Source: Jaenimonas drosophilae (Eukaryota > Euglenozoa > Kinetoplastea > Trypanosomatida > Trypanosomatidae). From it: DNA of 64,000 nt. The notes under the pieces were generated by a model. The model was not told the origin of the DNA, did not search any database, and was given only the letters and a program-made list of their open reading frames with translations. The stretch spans positions 88,560 through 152,559 of the forward strand of contig JASAON010001644.1 in the NCBI GenBank assembly GCA_030849065.1, given 5' to 3'. Below are positions 47,263 to 56,245 of this stretch, piece after piece (the first letter of the stretch is position 1; every line of letters starts with the position of its first letter). The position numbers and the translations under genes were made by a program.

Positions 47263-49308
47263 TAGCTGCTCCCCATCCGTGATAGTCAGCGGCACCGAGG
47301 ATAAATCCTCGCTGACACCACATGCCTGTGCGAGGAGGTTAAACACCTGCGTCCTATAAGACGTCTTGGCAGAAGGTCCAGCGGTGAGATGCGTGCACAC
47401 GTATCTCCACATTCCGGCAGCATCCCGCAAATCGGCCAGTTGGGCGGAGAGTGAAGGAGTAAGAAGGCCGAAGCAACTGTATGAGCTCACTATAGATGGA
47501 GCATTGGCTGGTAAGGGGGCGGCTGGTGTTGGGTGTGGCAGTTGCTTCCCATGAAGGTTGGCCAGGATCGTCATCCAGTCGCGGAGCTGATGGTGGAGGT
47601 ACCACAGAATTTGGAAGGTGCGTTCAGGCGGAGTCACAGCCTTCACCTCGTCTCTAGAAAAGAAGAGCAATAGAACGGCACTCTGCACCACCACTTCTTG
47701 CGCAACACGGCGACTCGTCTGACAAGGTTGAGCTACAAGACCACGATGGTTCTCAAGCAGAGAAGCAAGATCGCTGTCCTGAAAAGTGGTCCATAGCGCC
47801 GAGAGCTGCACATCCTCGACATCGTTTGGGGAGTCGTCGCATCGAAAACAGCCGTTGGGGAGGTATTGACGTGGTGGGAGTCGTCCTTGACGTCGTGCCC
47901 GTCCCACCACTTGTGCCACATGATCGGCATCATGAGAGCTTTGTACGCACTCCACTATGCCTAGCATAAATGTATCCACGTCATACACCTCACGACGACG
48001 CCGAGCTGCTGTGTGCAGGTCAGCATCAGAGGCAGTGTCCGTCACCTCAGCCGCATGATCAGTACTCTCCTCGTCGGTATTCTTTGGGAGGTCCTCACGT
48101 TCAAAGCTGTAGATCATGAAAACCCCATCTCCGCGCTGGCGTGCGGCACTTGTGGCGCGTGAGGAGATGAAGGCACTGGAGGCCCCAAAGAGAACCGTAT
48201 TCTGCTGATCCTCGGTCAGTGCATTCCACCGTTCAGGGGGCCACTCCTCCTTCTGTGGAGGAGGAACAGTGCATGGTGCGGGCACCTCTGGAGGAGTATC
48301 AAAATCATTCGGAGTGAGATGTGGGGTCATTTCGCCGAAACTGAATGGTGGGCGCTGAGGAGAGGGAAGCACATCATGGCGATGGGCAACCACAAAGGAC
48401 GACCACACGTGACGTCCCCCGTCGGTCGACCTCTTCTGTGCAGCGCTACTGTGAAGCGGTGCTGGCGGTGCCTTTTCATGGAGAACCCACGAGCGCAGGA
48501 CCGCCAGTGTTGATGGGCTGAAGAGTGCTGCATTCTGACCATTTAGGAGAATAGGCATGGAGCTGAGCTGGCTAAGCAGAAAGGCAGGAACGGCGGGCCG
48601 AGAGTTGAGATCCACGACACTGTGAGCGTCTTGTCCGACATCACTCTTCTCTTCGAGAGTGCCCAGCGACTCCCACGTGAGCTCCACAACTTCCCGTAAC
48701 TCATCCACCCACAGCTCTTGTCGATGAAGAAATGATCGGAGGAGGAAGCGAATCAACTTGCTGCGGCCAACGACCTCTATGGATAGAGGAGGCTGCGCTG
48801 TACGGCTGGTTCCATCTGCCACACTTGGCACCTGGGCAATCTGCGCGAGCCAACCACTCCGCAGAAACAGAACCTCCTTCACCCAGTCATCAAACAGCGA
48901 CATTTGGGCAACGCGTTCAAATGGCTCCAGGGCTGAGCAGGTACCGGGCGAGGCTGTTGTGAATCCAAACAAGGCATCAGAGAGAGGAGGCGGGGTTGTA
49001 CCAACTTCCTCACCGTTGTCGCTGACCTCAGTTGACGGTGTAGGGTTAGCTGATGAAGCTTGAGTGATAGTGCTGTGGTGGCATTGTTGCTGCACCAGCG
49101 GCGATAATGGCTCAGACAGGAAAGTACTGGTGGCTGAACGCGCTGATATTCGCAGCCGGTGCATTCCTCCTGCGCGGGTTGTGCAAAACGTCACTCGACG
49201 TTGCATCCGAGAAGCCAATGTGCCCCATGGCGGCCATGGTGCACTACGGCGACAAACATGCGCCAGCGTTGAGCACCTTGTGAAGCACAGTAAAGGCTGT
49301 GAAGCCAT
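46930..49308 (-). CDS. AT-hook repeat protein with mitochondrial-type N-terminus (792 aa)
   Basis: The C-terminus (683-792) holds four AT-hooks, each with the core KKRRGRPPK, spaced exactly 32 residues apart by acidic linkers (LELEDVAVDDDVEQP). AT-hooks bind the minor groove of AT-rich DNA. The N-terminus is long, Arg/Cys/Ser-rich and free of acidic residues for about 65 positions, as in a mitochondrial presequence. The region between (about 100-680) is not recognised; it contains WTTFQDSDLASLLENHRGLV and helical stretches. Kinetoplast DNA is AT-rich, so a kDNA-binding role is attractive but inferred; a nuclear protein remains possible. The ATG at 49308 is the first in the frame and gives the complete presequence. 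Confidence 0.8.
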   Translation of the reverse strand: MASQPLLCFTRCSTLAHVCRRSAPWPPWGTLASRMQRRVTFCTTRAGGMHRLRISARSATSTFLSEPLSPLVQQQCHHSTITQASSANPTPSTEVSDNGEEVGTTPPPLSDALFGFTTASPGTCSALEPFERVAQMSLFDDWVKEVLFLRSGWLAQIAQVPSVADGTSRTAQPPLSIEVVGRSKLIRFLLRSFLHRQELWVDELREVVELTWESLGTLEEKSDVGQDAHSVVDLNSRPAVPAFLLSQLSSMPILLNGQNAALFSPSTLAVLRSWVLHEKAPPAPLHSSAAQKRSTDGGRHVWSSFVVAHRHDVLPSPQRPPFSFGEMTPHLTPNDFDTPPEVPAPCTVPPPQKEEWPPERWNALTEDQQNTVLFGASSAFISSRATSAARQRGDGVFMIYSFEREDLPKNTDEESTDHAAEVTDTASDADLHTAARRRREVYDVDTFMLGIVECVQSSHDADHVAQVVGRARRQGRLPPRQYLPNGCFRCDDSPNDVEDVQLSALWTTFQDSDLASLLENHRGLVAQPCQTSRRVAQEVVVQSAVLLLFFSRDEVKAVTPPERTFQILWYLHHQLRDWMTILANLHGKQLPHPTPAAPLPANAPSIVSSYSCFGLLTPSLSAQLADLRDAAGMWRYVCTHLTAGPSAKTSYRTQVFNLLAQACGVSEDLSSVPLTITDGEQLVQVKKRRGRPPKVSQQTLELEDVAVDDDVEQPAQVKKRRGRPPKVSQQTLELEDVAVDDDVEQPAQVKKRRGRPPKMSQQTLELEDVAADDDVEQPVQVKKRRGRPPKVA

Positions 49309-50046
49309 TTATCTCCCAAGGAGTTCGTCACAACTGCTACGAGTAATGCTGGCGCATCAACCGTCGCAAGGCCCTTGTACCTAACGAAAAAAGAGGATCA
49401 AATGAGGATCAGAATAACACGAGTGATGAATTCACGCACACAAGCCACGGCGTCAACTTCGCAGGGGTTTGGTATCCAGTGATCAAGAAAGAATTGGTTG
49501 GCAGTGCATCGCTTCCAGATGACTCTCACAAATAGATATTGGGTGCACATGGAGTGAGTGGAGCAAAAGCCTCTCTGCCGAGCTTCGTGAAAGGCTCCGT
49601 CACCGAATTCACCCAATAGCTCTGGAGACCCTCGTTATCCATGTGTTTGCCTTCAAAAAAATAGTGCTTTGGGTGGATTCATTCGCCACCACACTATGAA
49701 GGTCAGGGAAACGGAGGTAGTCACACCTGTTGAGAAGAACCCACGTACGTCAAGCAAGACAGTGACGACGGAAATGAAAGAGAAAAATTAGAGTTGTGTT
49801 CTGACGATCAACTCGCTGATTTTTTTTGTTTTTTGGCGTGGGAGGGGGTGCAGTTGGGCTTCCCTGTCTTGGTGCAGAGAATGGTGGTGTGGAATGGGGT
49901 TCCTTCTATAGGGACAGAGTAACTTCTATGTGATGGGTCTGTCGTTAATGTTGCTGCTTGTTGTCCTCCAAGCCGGCAGGGAAGCGTTCTCGTTGCTTGA
50001 CTCATTCCAAGTCCTCGTGGTCAGGCCTTGGTAGTTCAACACCCGC
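49309..50046. other. intergenic region
   Basis: 738 bases without a supported gene. The + strand T-rich segment near 49820-49834 is A-rich on the transcribed strand, in the 3' UTR of the gene ending at 50047. Nothing else stands out. Confidence 0.5.
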
Positions 50047-51243
50047 TTAGTCGTCACGGCGCATTTGGTTGAACATGGGACGAGGGCGTCCGTGACCGCA
50101 GCAGTCATCTGCGCATGGATCATCTCCGGCAAAGTAGACGCGGCGCTCTGACCCGGCCTTACGAGGTGGCATAACAGGGCTGGGGGTAACATCACCGGGA
50201 GTAACGTCGTAGCTTTCATACGACTTGTTGTACTGGTCCAGCCACTGTGGCGGAGGAGCGGCACCGCCCGCCATGTTCCGCAGCTCATAGTCCTCCAAAT
50301 CCAAGTCACGGCGAAGAGGCTCAGCTGGAGACGGCGGTGCCTCCTGCCGTGGGGTCATGCCGTGCTGAACAAGGTAGCGGTAGCCGTCTTCGTTGTCGAG
50401 GTAACGAGGAAGGTGAGGGCGTTGGGGGTCCGTGTAGTCGCAATCCTGTGGTGCACCATTTGGACCTTCCATCACGTCTGTCACAGGGAAGACGTTGGAC
50501 GGCGTAGGCTCTGCTCGCTTGATGCGCTGGTAGGGCTTGTGGGGGCACCCTTGGCCCATGCCCTTGAACCCTTCAATCTCGGGAGCAGAAGCATCAATCT
50601 GTTGTGGGGCGTGACGACGAGTTGGTCGTACATCCTCCCCGCGATTCAACGTATCCATCATACCGTGTTGGGGTGTTCCGTACTTACCCTGGTCCTCGTG
50701 GGGCGGGTAACTTGGGGGACGTAGCTGAGTGCGGACGTTTGGCTTAGTGTCGTCGCTGAACTTGAGGAAGTTACCATCGTTGTGACTTTCAAATTTGCGA
50801 ATTTCAAGTTCGCGGGCATCCAAATCGCTCACAACTCCGCGTCGTGGTACACCGGCAGCGCCTTGAAGGGGTGAGCCTGTCGGGGATCCCTGGCTGTTGT
50901 TGTTGTGGCGTGATGGACGGCGCTTGCTGCCATCATCCCATGAGAAGAGGTTAAGCTTGTCTTCTGGCACCGTGTTGCGATGCTGAGGCACCTGTGGTGT
51001 GGCTCCCTTGGGGTCGCGTTGATGCATCTGGTCAATAAAGGATTGCCCCTCTGATGCACGTTGTTGCTGCTGAAAGCGCTGGATCTCTGAGGCAGTGGGT
51101 TGAGGTACCCCGCCATGGGCCGGGCCACCATGCAGGGGCTGGCCATCACTGTTGGTCATCTCACGTGGTTGATGACGGCGACCTCCTTGGCGTCGATTGG
51201 CATCACGCTGCTCACTCTCCACCCCAAAGTTGCACCCGAACAT
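50047..51243 (-). CDS. disordered hydrophilic protein, unrecognised (398 aa)
   Basis: Not recognised. The protein is rich in Pro, Gln, Arg, Asp and Gly and almost lacks hydrophobic runs, so it is probably largely disordered. Short motifs recur as acidic/aromatic patches (EIRKFESHNDGNFLKFSDD, LDNEDGYRYLVQHGMTPRQE, YNKSYESYDVTPGDVTPSP). The C-terminus has a small Cys cluster (DDPCADDCCGHGRPRP). It begins MFGCNFGVESEQRD at the first ATG, 51243. No TM or signal is seen. Such proteins are often cytoskeletal scaffolds or RNA-binding factors; no choice can be made here. Confidence 0.75.
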   Translation of the reverse strand: MFGCNFGVESEQRDANRRQGGRRHQPREMTNSDGQPLHGGPAHGGVPQPTASEIQRFQQQQRASEGQSFIDQMHQRDPKGATPQVPQHRNTVPEDKLNLFSWDDGSKRRPSRHNNNSQGSPTGSPLQGAAGVPRRGVVSDLDARELEIRKFESHNDGNFLKFSDDTKPNVRTQLRPPSYPPHEDQGKYGTPQHGMMDTLNRGEDVRPTRRHAPQQIDASAPEIEGFKGMGQGCPHKPYQRIKRAEPTPSNVFPVTDVMEGPNGAPQDCDYTDPQRPHLPRYLDNEDGYRYLVQHGMTPRQEAPPSPAEPLRRDLDLEDYELRNMAGGAAPPPQWLDQYNKSYESYDVTPGDVTPSPVMPPRKAGSERRVYFAGDDPCADDCCGHGRPRPMFNQMRRDD

Positions 51244-51669
51244 GAGAAAGGAAGTTCTGTCTGTTGGGTCTCGAAGTCAAGAAATAGCCAATGACGTCGA
51301 AGAATCAATGAAGGTAGGAGTAGTAAAATGCCTCAAGATACAAAACAAGAAAATAGTGTTGCAGATCAGTACTTGTCGTGTCACTGGACGAATGTAGCGC
51401 GCGATCTACAGAAATGAGACAGGAGAGGTTGGTGAAGCAGGTTCTAGCAACTGTTGAGAAGGCGCATTCCCTGGGAGGGGCCGTCAGCAATTTTCGTGGA
51501 TGGAAGCAAGTTAGCCACAGGGTCCTCCAATGTGGTTCGCAAACACACATAAGAGAAGAAGAAAAAATGTACACTGAGCGGGCATTCTGTTGAGACTCTG
51601 AAGGACAGTGAACGCAAGAGGTTACGTTCAGGGAAGGGTGAAGGCCAATGCTGAGCACAATGAGGCAAA
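51244..51669. other. intergenic region
   Basis: No gene is seen. A purine-rich run (about 51551-51566) is a pyrimidine tract on the transcribed strand, well placed upstream but far from the ATG at 51243. Confidence 0.5.
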
Positions 51670-53094
51670 TCAAAGGGTGGATTCATAGCAGTTCGCACTG
51701 ATCTGTAGCGCCGGACAATTCAAAACAAGCGGATGTTGGCGGGCACTGTTCAAAGCCATATTGGGAACCCGCAGTGCCTTCAGAGAGGTACACGCAGATT
51801 CCTCCGACAAGAGGCACTGCAACAAATCTGCCACACCCTCCTCCGTAAGAACGCCGCTGAGCTGAAGTTCACGCAGACGTAGCGAGCAGGCAGGAGGTGA
51901 GCTACCACGTGAGGGGATAAGACTTCCGTGCAGTTCGTTCGGCCCTGGAACCAATGACACCTCCCGCATAATCTGCACAAGAGACTCTACATGGGCGTTG
52001 TTCAAGGGACAGCGGTCAAACACCAGTACCTCCAGGGTGGTGAGCTGATGTGCGCCAAGGAAAATTCGAAGCTCCAGTGGTGAAAACATGCACCGACTCA
52101 GGCGCATGGATGAGATGGCAACGCGGTTGACGGGATCGAAGAGGTTGCGTAGGAAGGCAATGAGTCGTGCGTGGCATTCATGGAGTGATTTACCACGCTG
52201 AACTGGGCTATCGTCGTCGGAATCGCCAAGGTCACCAACGAGCCACCCGGAGGCGTAGTCCTGTGCTGGAGAAGGCTCTCGTGGAGTACTGAAGTTCACA
52301 TCAGCGTAGCGAATTTGAACTAGACGCAGATGTTCCCCCTCGCAGTCTTCCAGCAGGACATCTTCCACGACGCCAAGAACCTCCGGGTGAGATGTGGCCA
52401 CAAGGGGTCCCTGGATCTCAAGAGCAAAGCCAGAACCATTCACCGCCGATACCTTCAGAGAAATGGGCAGGTATTCTTGGCAATCCTGGATAAATTGCTG
52501 AAGTTCCAGCAGAGACTGCATGGGCTTGCGTTTTTGCTCCAGCACCTCGAATGCGTGATCCTGCCCATCGCGCAGCTTGGCTTGCTCCTCCCGCTCTTTG
52601 GCATTGCCAAAAAGTGGGGGTGCACGATGGGTGAAGACCCGTCGAGTTTGTGAGTTCGTTGGAGCGTGTGAAACTCCATCTTTGCCTACGTGCACAAGAA
52701 TACCATTTTGAACCACCCACCGACTGCGTCTGCTGCTTGAGACATCCACCTCGCTGCTTGAGTCGCCCCACGTGGAGCGACTTCGGCGATTCGGCGATAG
52801 TGCATCGTCGTCATCATCCAAGCTCATCGTTCTACGGGGAGTGTGAAATGCATCACTTCCTCCAGTTGGATGCGTTGAGGTTGGCCTGCATTGCTGTGCA
52901 TTTCGACGAGTAGCGGTGTTGATCATCTGTTGCACCATCATAACAATCCACGTCGTGGTGAGACAGCCACAGCATGGGACAGCCCCATCTGTGTTTCCAG
53001 TAGGGACGACATCGTTTTCATCGTCGTCGCTCATGTTTGAGCTAGACCTAACACGATGGTACTCCGCCATGCCGTTGTGTTGGTAGTACTCCAT
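51670..53094 (-). CDS. LRR-like protein of unknown function (474 aa)
   Basis: The N-terminal 150 residues are Ser/Asp-rich and disordered, with a short Cys-hydrophobic segment (about 38-60, PCCGCLTTTWIVMMVQQM) that could be lipid-modified or membrane-associated. The middle (about 165-320) is a mixed alpha/beta region. The last 140 residues carry two or three degenerate leucine-rich repeats (LTTLEVLVFDRCPLNNAHVE, LRLRELQLSGVLTEEGVADL, SLKALRVPNMALNSARQHPL). No enzyme motif is visible. The start MMEYYQHNG uses the first ATG at 53094; one upstream in-frame codon is a TTG. Function unknown; the LRR call is moderate. Confidence 0.78.
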   Translation of the reverse strand: MEYYQHNGMAEYHRVRSSSNMSDDDENDVVPTGNTDGAVPCCGCLTTTWIVMMVQQMINTATRRNAQQCRPTSTHPTGGSDAFHTPRRTMSLDDDDDALSPNRRSRSTWGDSSSEVDVSSSRRSRWVVQNGILVHVGKDGVSHAPTNSQTRRVFTHRAPPLFGNAKEREEQAKLRDGQDHAFEVLEQKRKPMQSLLELQQFIQDCQEYLPISLKVSAVNGSGFALEIQGPLVATSHPEVLGVVEDVLLEDCEGEHLRLVQIRYADVNFSTPREPSPAQDYASGWLVGDLGDSDDDSPVQRGKSLHECHARLIAFLRNLFDPVNRVAISSMRLSRCMFSPLELRIFLGAHQLTTLEVLVFDRCPLNNAHVESLVQIMREVSLVPGPNELHGSLIPSRGSSPPACSLRLRELQLSGVLTEEGVADLLQCLLSEESACTSLKALRVPNMALNSARQHPLVLNCPALQISANCYESTL

Positions 53095-53448
53095 CAATAG
53101 TCGTCACAGTGAGTCACGAGACAGCGTGCAGCCACTGCTGAAAAACAAAAAAAAAGGGTGAGGTATGAAAAATGATTGAAAGAGCTGATGCACAGGCACA
53201 CGGTAGGTGTGACTGTCCACAACACGGTGTAGTGCTTGTGTTGGATAGGTGTGGCAAACTACAATCAGTGATTTTCAAAAAATTAGAACAACAATGAGAA
53301 GTGACAGATGCATCGACACAGCAAATGTTTATTGTTTGTTCACGTACACTTTGGAGTTGGGGAATATATCTTCCAAGTTGTAAACAGTTGTGGAGCTTCA
53401 ATCTATGTGATCTCCTGTCCCTTCCGTTGTGACCGCTTCGGCCCACCC
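53095..53448. other. intergenic region
   Basis: No gene is seen. An A-rich run (53141-53158) is a T tract on the transcribed strand about 50 bases before the ATG at 53094, followed by the CAG/CTG-type sequence near 53133, a plausible splice signal. Confidence 0.5.
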
Positions 53449-55191
53449 TCACACTGGAGCTGCCACGAGAGCGCGCAGACACGCTTCCTCCGATTCTATG
53501 TCCATCTCGAGGAGTTGCAGTTGTTGCTGCAGTGACACTTCTCCAGGAGGAGGTGGGGGAGGAAGTGGAACGCTCGTTGCAGCTGGCGGTGGTAGAGGGA
53601 TAGTTGCAATGGGGGGGACGGGTAAGGACGCTGATGGCGGGACGGGGATTGCAGCAACTGGTGGTGCGGGGATTGCAGCAACTGGTGGTGCGGGGATTGC
53701 GGCAGCTGGTGGTGCGGGGATTGCAGCAACTGGTGGTGCGGGGATTGCAGCAACTGGTGGTGCGGGGATTGCGGCAGCTGGTGGTGCGGGGATTGCGGCA
53801 GCTGGTGGTGCGGGGATTGCAGCAACTGGTGGTGCGGGGATTGCGGCAGCTGGTGGGACAGGGATTGGGAGGTCTGCAGTGATGGGGACGGTTTCCGGCA
53901 GTGGTAGAGCGACAGCAGGTTCCGCAGAACGGGCCAGAGCCACCGGCACCTCAGGAATTGAGGATGGATGGGGAGGACCAGAGTGAGCCTGCGCATCCTG
54001 TGCCGAAGCAGAGTGGTTGTGGTCAGCAGCCTGAGCTGTCCACGACCGTACCTCTGCCTGCATATCCAACTGCTTGGCCTCGCAGTGGCCCTCTACCGAT
54101 CTCCGTGAATTAGTGCTGAGCAACGTTTCCAGTACCGCTGCCATGGTCACAAAACGCTTCGTTAAAGTGTCGTAGTACTCTCTCTGGCGTTGGTTCTTGG
54201 CTTCCTCGTGGGCACACTTGTCCATGGCACCACGCCATTTACTCTCCATCTGGAGCTTCTCCCGTCGCTCTTCCTCTAGAGACTGTTCCAACGACTTCAC
54301 ACGTGCTGATTGCAGATTAAGCTGCACCTTCATGCGCTCAGCTTGAACCTTGTAGAAGTCACGTTGATGCACCACCTCTTTGGCACCAACCGGGGTCTTC
54401 ACGGAGCCCCCGTCAAAGGAAACCTCACGGTTCCGTCGAAGACCTTGCTCGGCATTAAGCTCATCCAATGCCTGGCGATGCTCTTCCGTCAGCACGTGCA
54501 GCTGCTGCTGTGAGGCCTGTAGTATGGACTTCATGGTCACAAAATCAGCCCCCAGTTGGGACTTTTCCCTCTCAAGTTGCAGGCACATGCCTTGAGCATG
54601 ATCAAAGTCCACGAGAGTTGTTTCCAGCTGAAGACGCAGTGAAGCTAATTCGGTGAGGTATGGCTCTGGAACTGTTTCCAAGCACAACACCTGTGTTGAT
54701 GGAGTCAACGGGCGCGCGGGTGGCTTCTCCACTTCTGGTGCCGCCTGTGGATCTACGTGCGCCACGAGCGCTGGAGTGTTCAGTACCAACTCTGCACTTG
54801 GAGCAGTCACTGGAAGTCGGTCACCCTGTACCTCCAGCCTATCCTTCAAGCACTGCACTTGAAGCGTAAGACACTCGATTTGACGCTTAAGATTCTGTAC
54901 CAACGCTTGATCCCGCATGGTTGGTACCACAGCGTTGCTTGAGGCACTAGCAGCTGTTGTCCCTGTGTTTGAGCTGGTTGGCTCAACCGGCTTTTTGCTT
55001 GGGCGTGCAATGGTACCGCCGCGCACTGGCTGTGCCGGCGGAGGAGTTGCCCAACTACTGGTTGGCTGCCGGGAAAGCGGCACGCGCCCCTTCTTTGTCT
55101 GTGGAGCTGCCGTCGTTCGATCCGACTCCCCCGATTTGCTTGGTCCATCCGATGCGGCACAGCCAGTGCCCTGAACAAGGAAAGGCTGCAT
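53449..55191 (-). CDS. coiled-coil protein with proline-rich octapeptide array (580 aa)
   Basis: Three regions: a disordered N-terminus (1-90); a long coiled coil broken by a Pro/Val-rich linker (about 95-125 and 185-380, with heptads such as LKRQIECLTLQVQCLKDRLE and VKSLEQSLEEERREKLQMES); and a Pro/Ala-rich region (about 440-545) made of IPAPPxAA octapeptides, ending in PLPPPPPPGE. The final 35 residues are helical and acidic. Poly-Pro tracts of this kind bind SH3, WW or profilin-like partners; which applies is unknown. A coiled coil with a Pro-rich tail suggests a cytoskeletal scaffold, as inference. The first ATG is at 55191. Confidence 0.82.
   Translation of the reverse strand: MQPFLVQGTGCAASDGPSKSGESDRTTAAPQTKKGRVPLSRQPTSSWATPPPAQPVRGGTIARPSKKPVEPTSSNTGTTAASASSNAVVPTMRDQALVQNLKRQIECLTLQVQCLKDRLEVQGDRLPVTAPSAELVLNTPALVAHVDPQAAPEVEKPPARPLTPSTQVLCLETVPEPYLTELASLRLQLETTLVDFDHAQGMCLQLEREKSQLGADFVTMKSILQASQQQLHVLTEEHRQALDELNAEQGLRRNREVSFDGGSVKTPVGAKEVVHQRDFYKVQAERMKVQLNLQSARVKSLEQSLEEERREKLQMESKWRGAMDKCAHEEAKNQRQREYYDTLTKRFVTMAAVLETLLSTNSRRSVEGHCEAKQLDMQAEVRSWTAQAADHNHSASAQDAQAHSGPPHPSSIPEVPVALARSAEPAVALPLPETVPITADLPIPVPPAAAIPAPPVAAIPAPPAAAIPAPPAAAIPAPPVAAIPAPPVAAIPAPPAAAIPAPPVAAIPAPPVAAIPVPPSASLPVPPIATIPLPPPAATSVPLPPPPPPGEVSLQQQLQLLEMDIESEEACLRALVAAPV
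53648..53864 (-). repeat. 24-bp tandem repeat, about nine units
   Basis: Each unit encodes an eight-residue IPAPP(V/A)AA motif. Units differ at few positions (CAGCAAC versus CGGCAGC on the + strand). The array stays open in other frames because its length is a multiple of three. Confidence 0.9.
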
Positions 55192-55643
55192 GGTTCAGCA
55201 GCAGCGACTACAGATAACTCACAAGACAGCAGCCAGCTTCAAGCAACAGAAGCTGCTATTTGGGGGGTGTGGGAGGTTGCTTGCTTCTTCCAAACAAAAA
55301 TAATAGCGGTGAATATAGAAATGCACATGGGATTCACTTGCATCTTGCATACCTATGTACGCTCTTGCTCACCCCACATTAGTGGGAATGTTACGGCGGC
55401 GGTGTTTGAACTGGTTAGATGAGAAATAACATTGATTGGCATGGTGACAACGCCAAGGAAGCGAGCTCCACTCCAGCCTACACCGATGACGGTGTGGTAC
55501 GCTGTGAGAAACTAACGACAATCCTTGGTGACGAACAAAAGTAACTGCTCCGCGAATGCTACCGTTGGCACGTCAGCTTGACACCCACCACCCGAAGGCA
55601 ACTGAGTGTAGCGTAGCTGTACATGCCTCAACGGGCATCAAGC
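55192..55643. other. intergenic region
   Basis: No gene is seen between the first RPS20 copy and the coiled-coil gene. It should hold the RPS20 3' UTR and the coiled-coil gene's splice acceptor. No repeat is obvious. Confidence 0.5.
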
Positions 55644-55994
55644 TTAGTCACGGTTGAGGATGACGATGTTCACGTCCACACCCGCCTCCATGTTGAAGCT
55701 GGTGATCTTCTTCACCTGCTCCGTGGGGGCAGTGATGTCCACAATGCGCTTGTAGATCTTCAGCTCGAAGGTGTCCCACGTGTTGGTACCGTTACCGCAA
55801 GGGGTCTTACGGGTGGTGATCTTCAGGGTGCGGGTGGGCAGGCGGACGGGGCCCTTCATGGACGCCTTCTCGTCCGCAGCGCGCTTCACAAGCGTCGAGG
55901 TCACAGACTCCACAGCCTTGGGGTTGCGGGAGGTGATGGTCACGCGGGCCATCGGGGTGTCCTTGGACTGCTGCTTATCCTTCTTGATATCCAT
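55644..55994 (-). CDS. RPS20: 40S ribosomal protein S20 (uS10), copy 1
   Basis: Component of the small-subunit head. The 116-aa sequence is typical: ARVTITSRNPKAVESV, KGPVRLPTRTLKITTRKTPCGNG, TWDTFELKIYKRIVDITAPT and the C-terminal DVNIVILNRD. Length matches eukaryotic uS10 (about 119). The reading frame is identical base for base with copy 2 (58272-58622); identity begins exactly at the stop codon and extends only four bases past the ATG, while UTRs differ. Its own trans-splice signal (AG at 56040-56039) gives a 44-base 5' UTR. The ATG at 55994 is the family start. Confidence 0.97.
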   Translation of the reverse strand: MDIKKDKQQSKDTPMARVTITSRNPKAVESVTSTLVKRAADEKASMKGPVRLPTRTLKITTRKTPCGNGTNTWDTFELKIYKRIVDITAPTEQVKKITSFNMEAGVDVNIVILNRD

Positions 55995-56038
55995 GGTGGT
56001 TGGTTGGGTGTAGGTGTTTTACGTGATCACTGCCAAAT

Positions 56039-56074
56039 CTACAAGAAACAAACATAGAGATAAAATAAGAAGGG
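56039..56074 (-). promoter_or_regulatory. putative spliced-leader acceptor of RPS20 copy 1
   Basis: A T/C-rich tract (CCCTTCTTATTTTATCTC and TTTGTTTCTTG on the minus strand) ends at the first AG (56040-56039). It differs from the signal of copy 2. Confidence 0.75.
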
Positions 56075-56245
56075 TATGAAAGAACCACGTAGAGAAAAGT
56101 TCAGCACACAGTCCCCTATTGAGAGTGTTGCCAAGGCGTAGATGCGTTGTGAAGGATGCCACAATGGGCTTAACAACAACCAGTAGTACGATGGCAATGG
56201 TTAGTCCCCCTGGCATCGTACCGCGAACGACAACGACAACGACGG

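Noticed and set aside
53648..53864. CRISPR-like array
   Set aside because: Units are directly adjacent without spacers and encode an in-frame peptide repeat.
53429..53986. 185-codon Gly/Ala-rich + strand frame
   Set aside because: It is the antisense reading of the 24-bp repeat, which stays open in other frames by its period.
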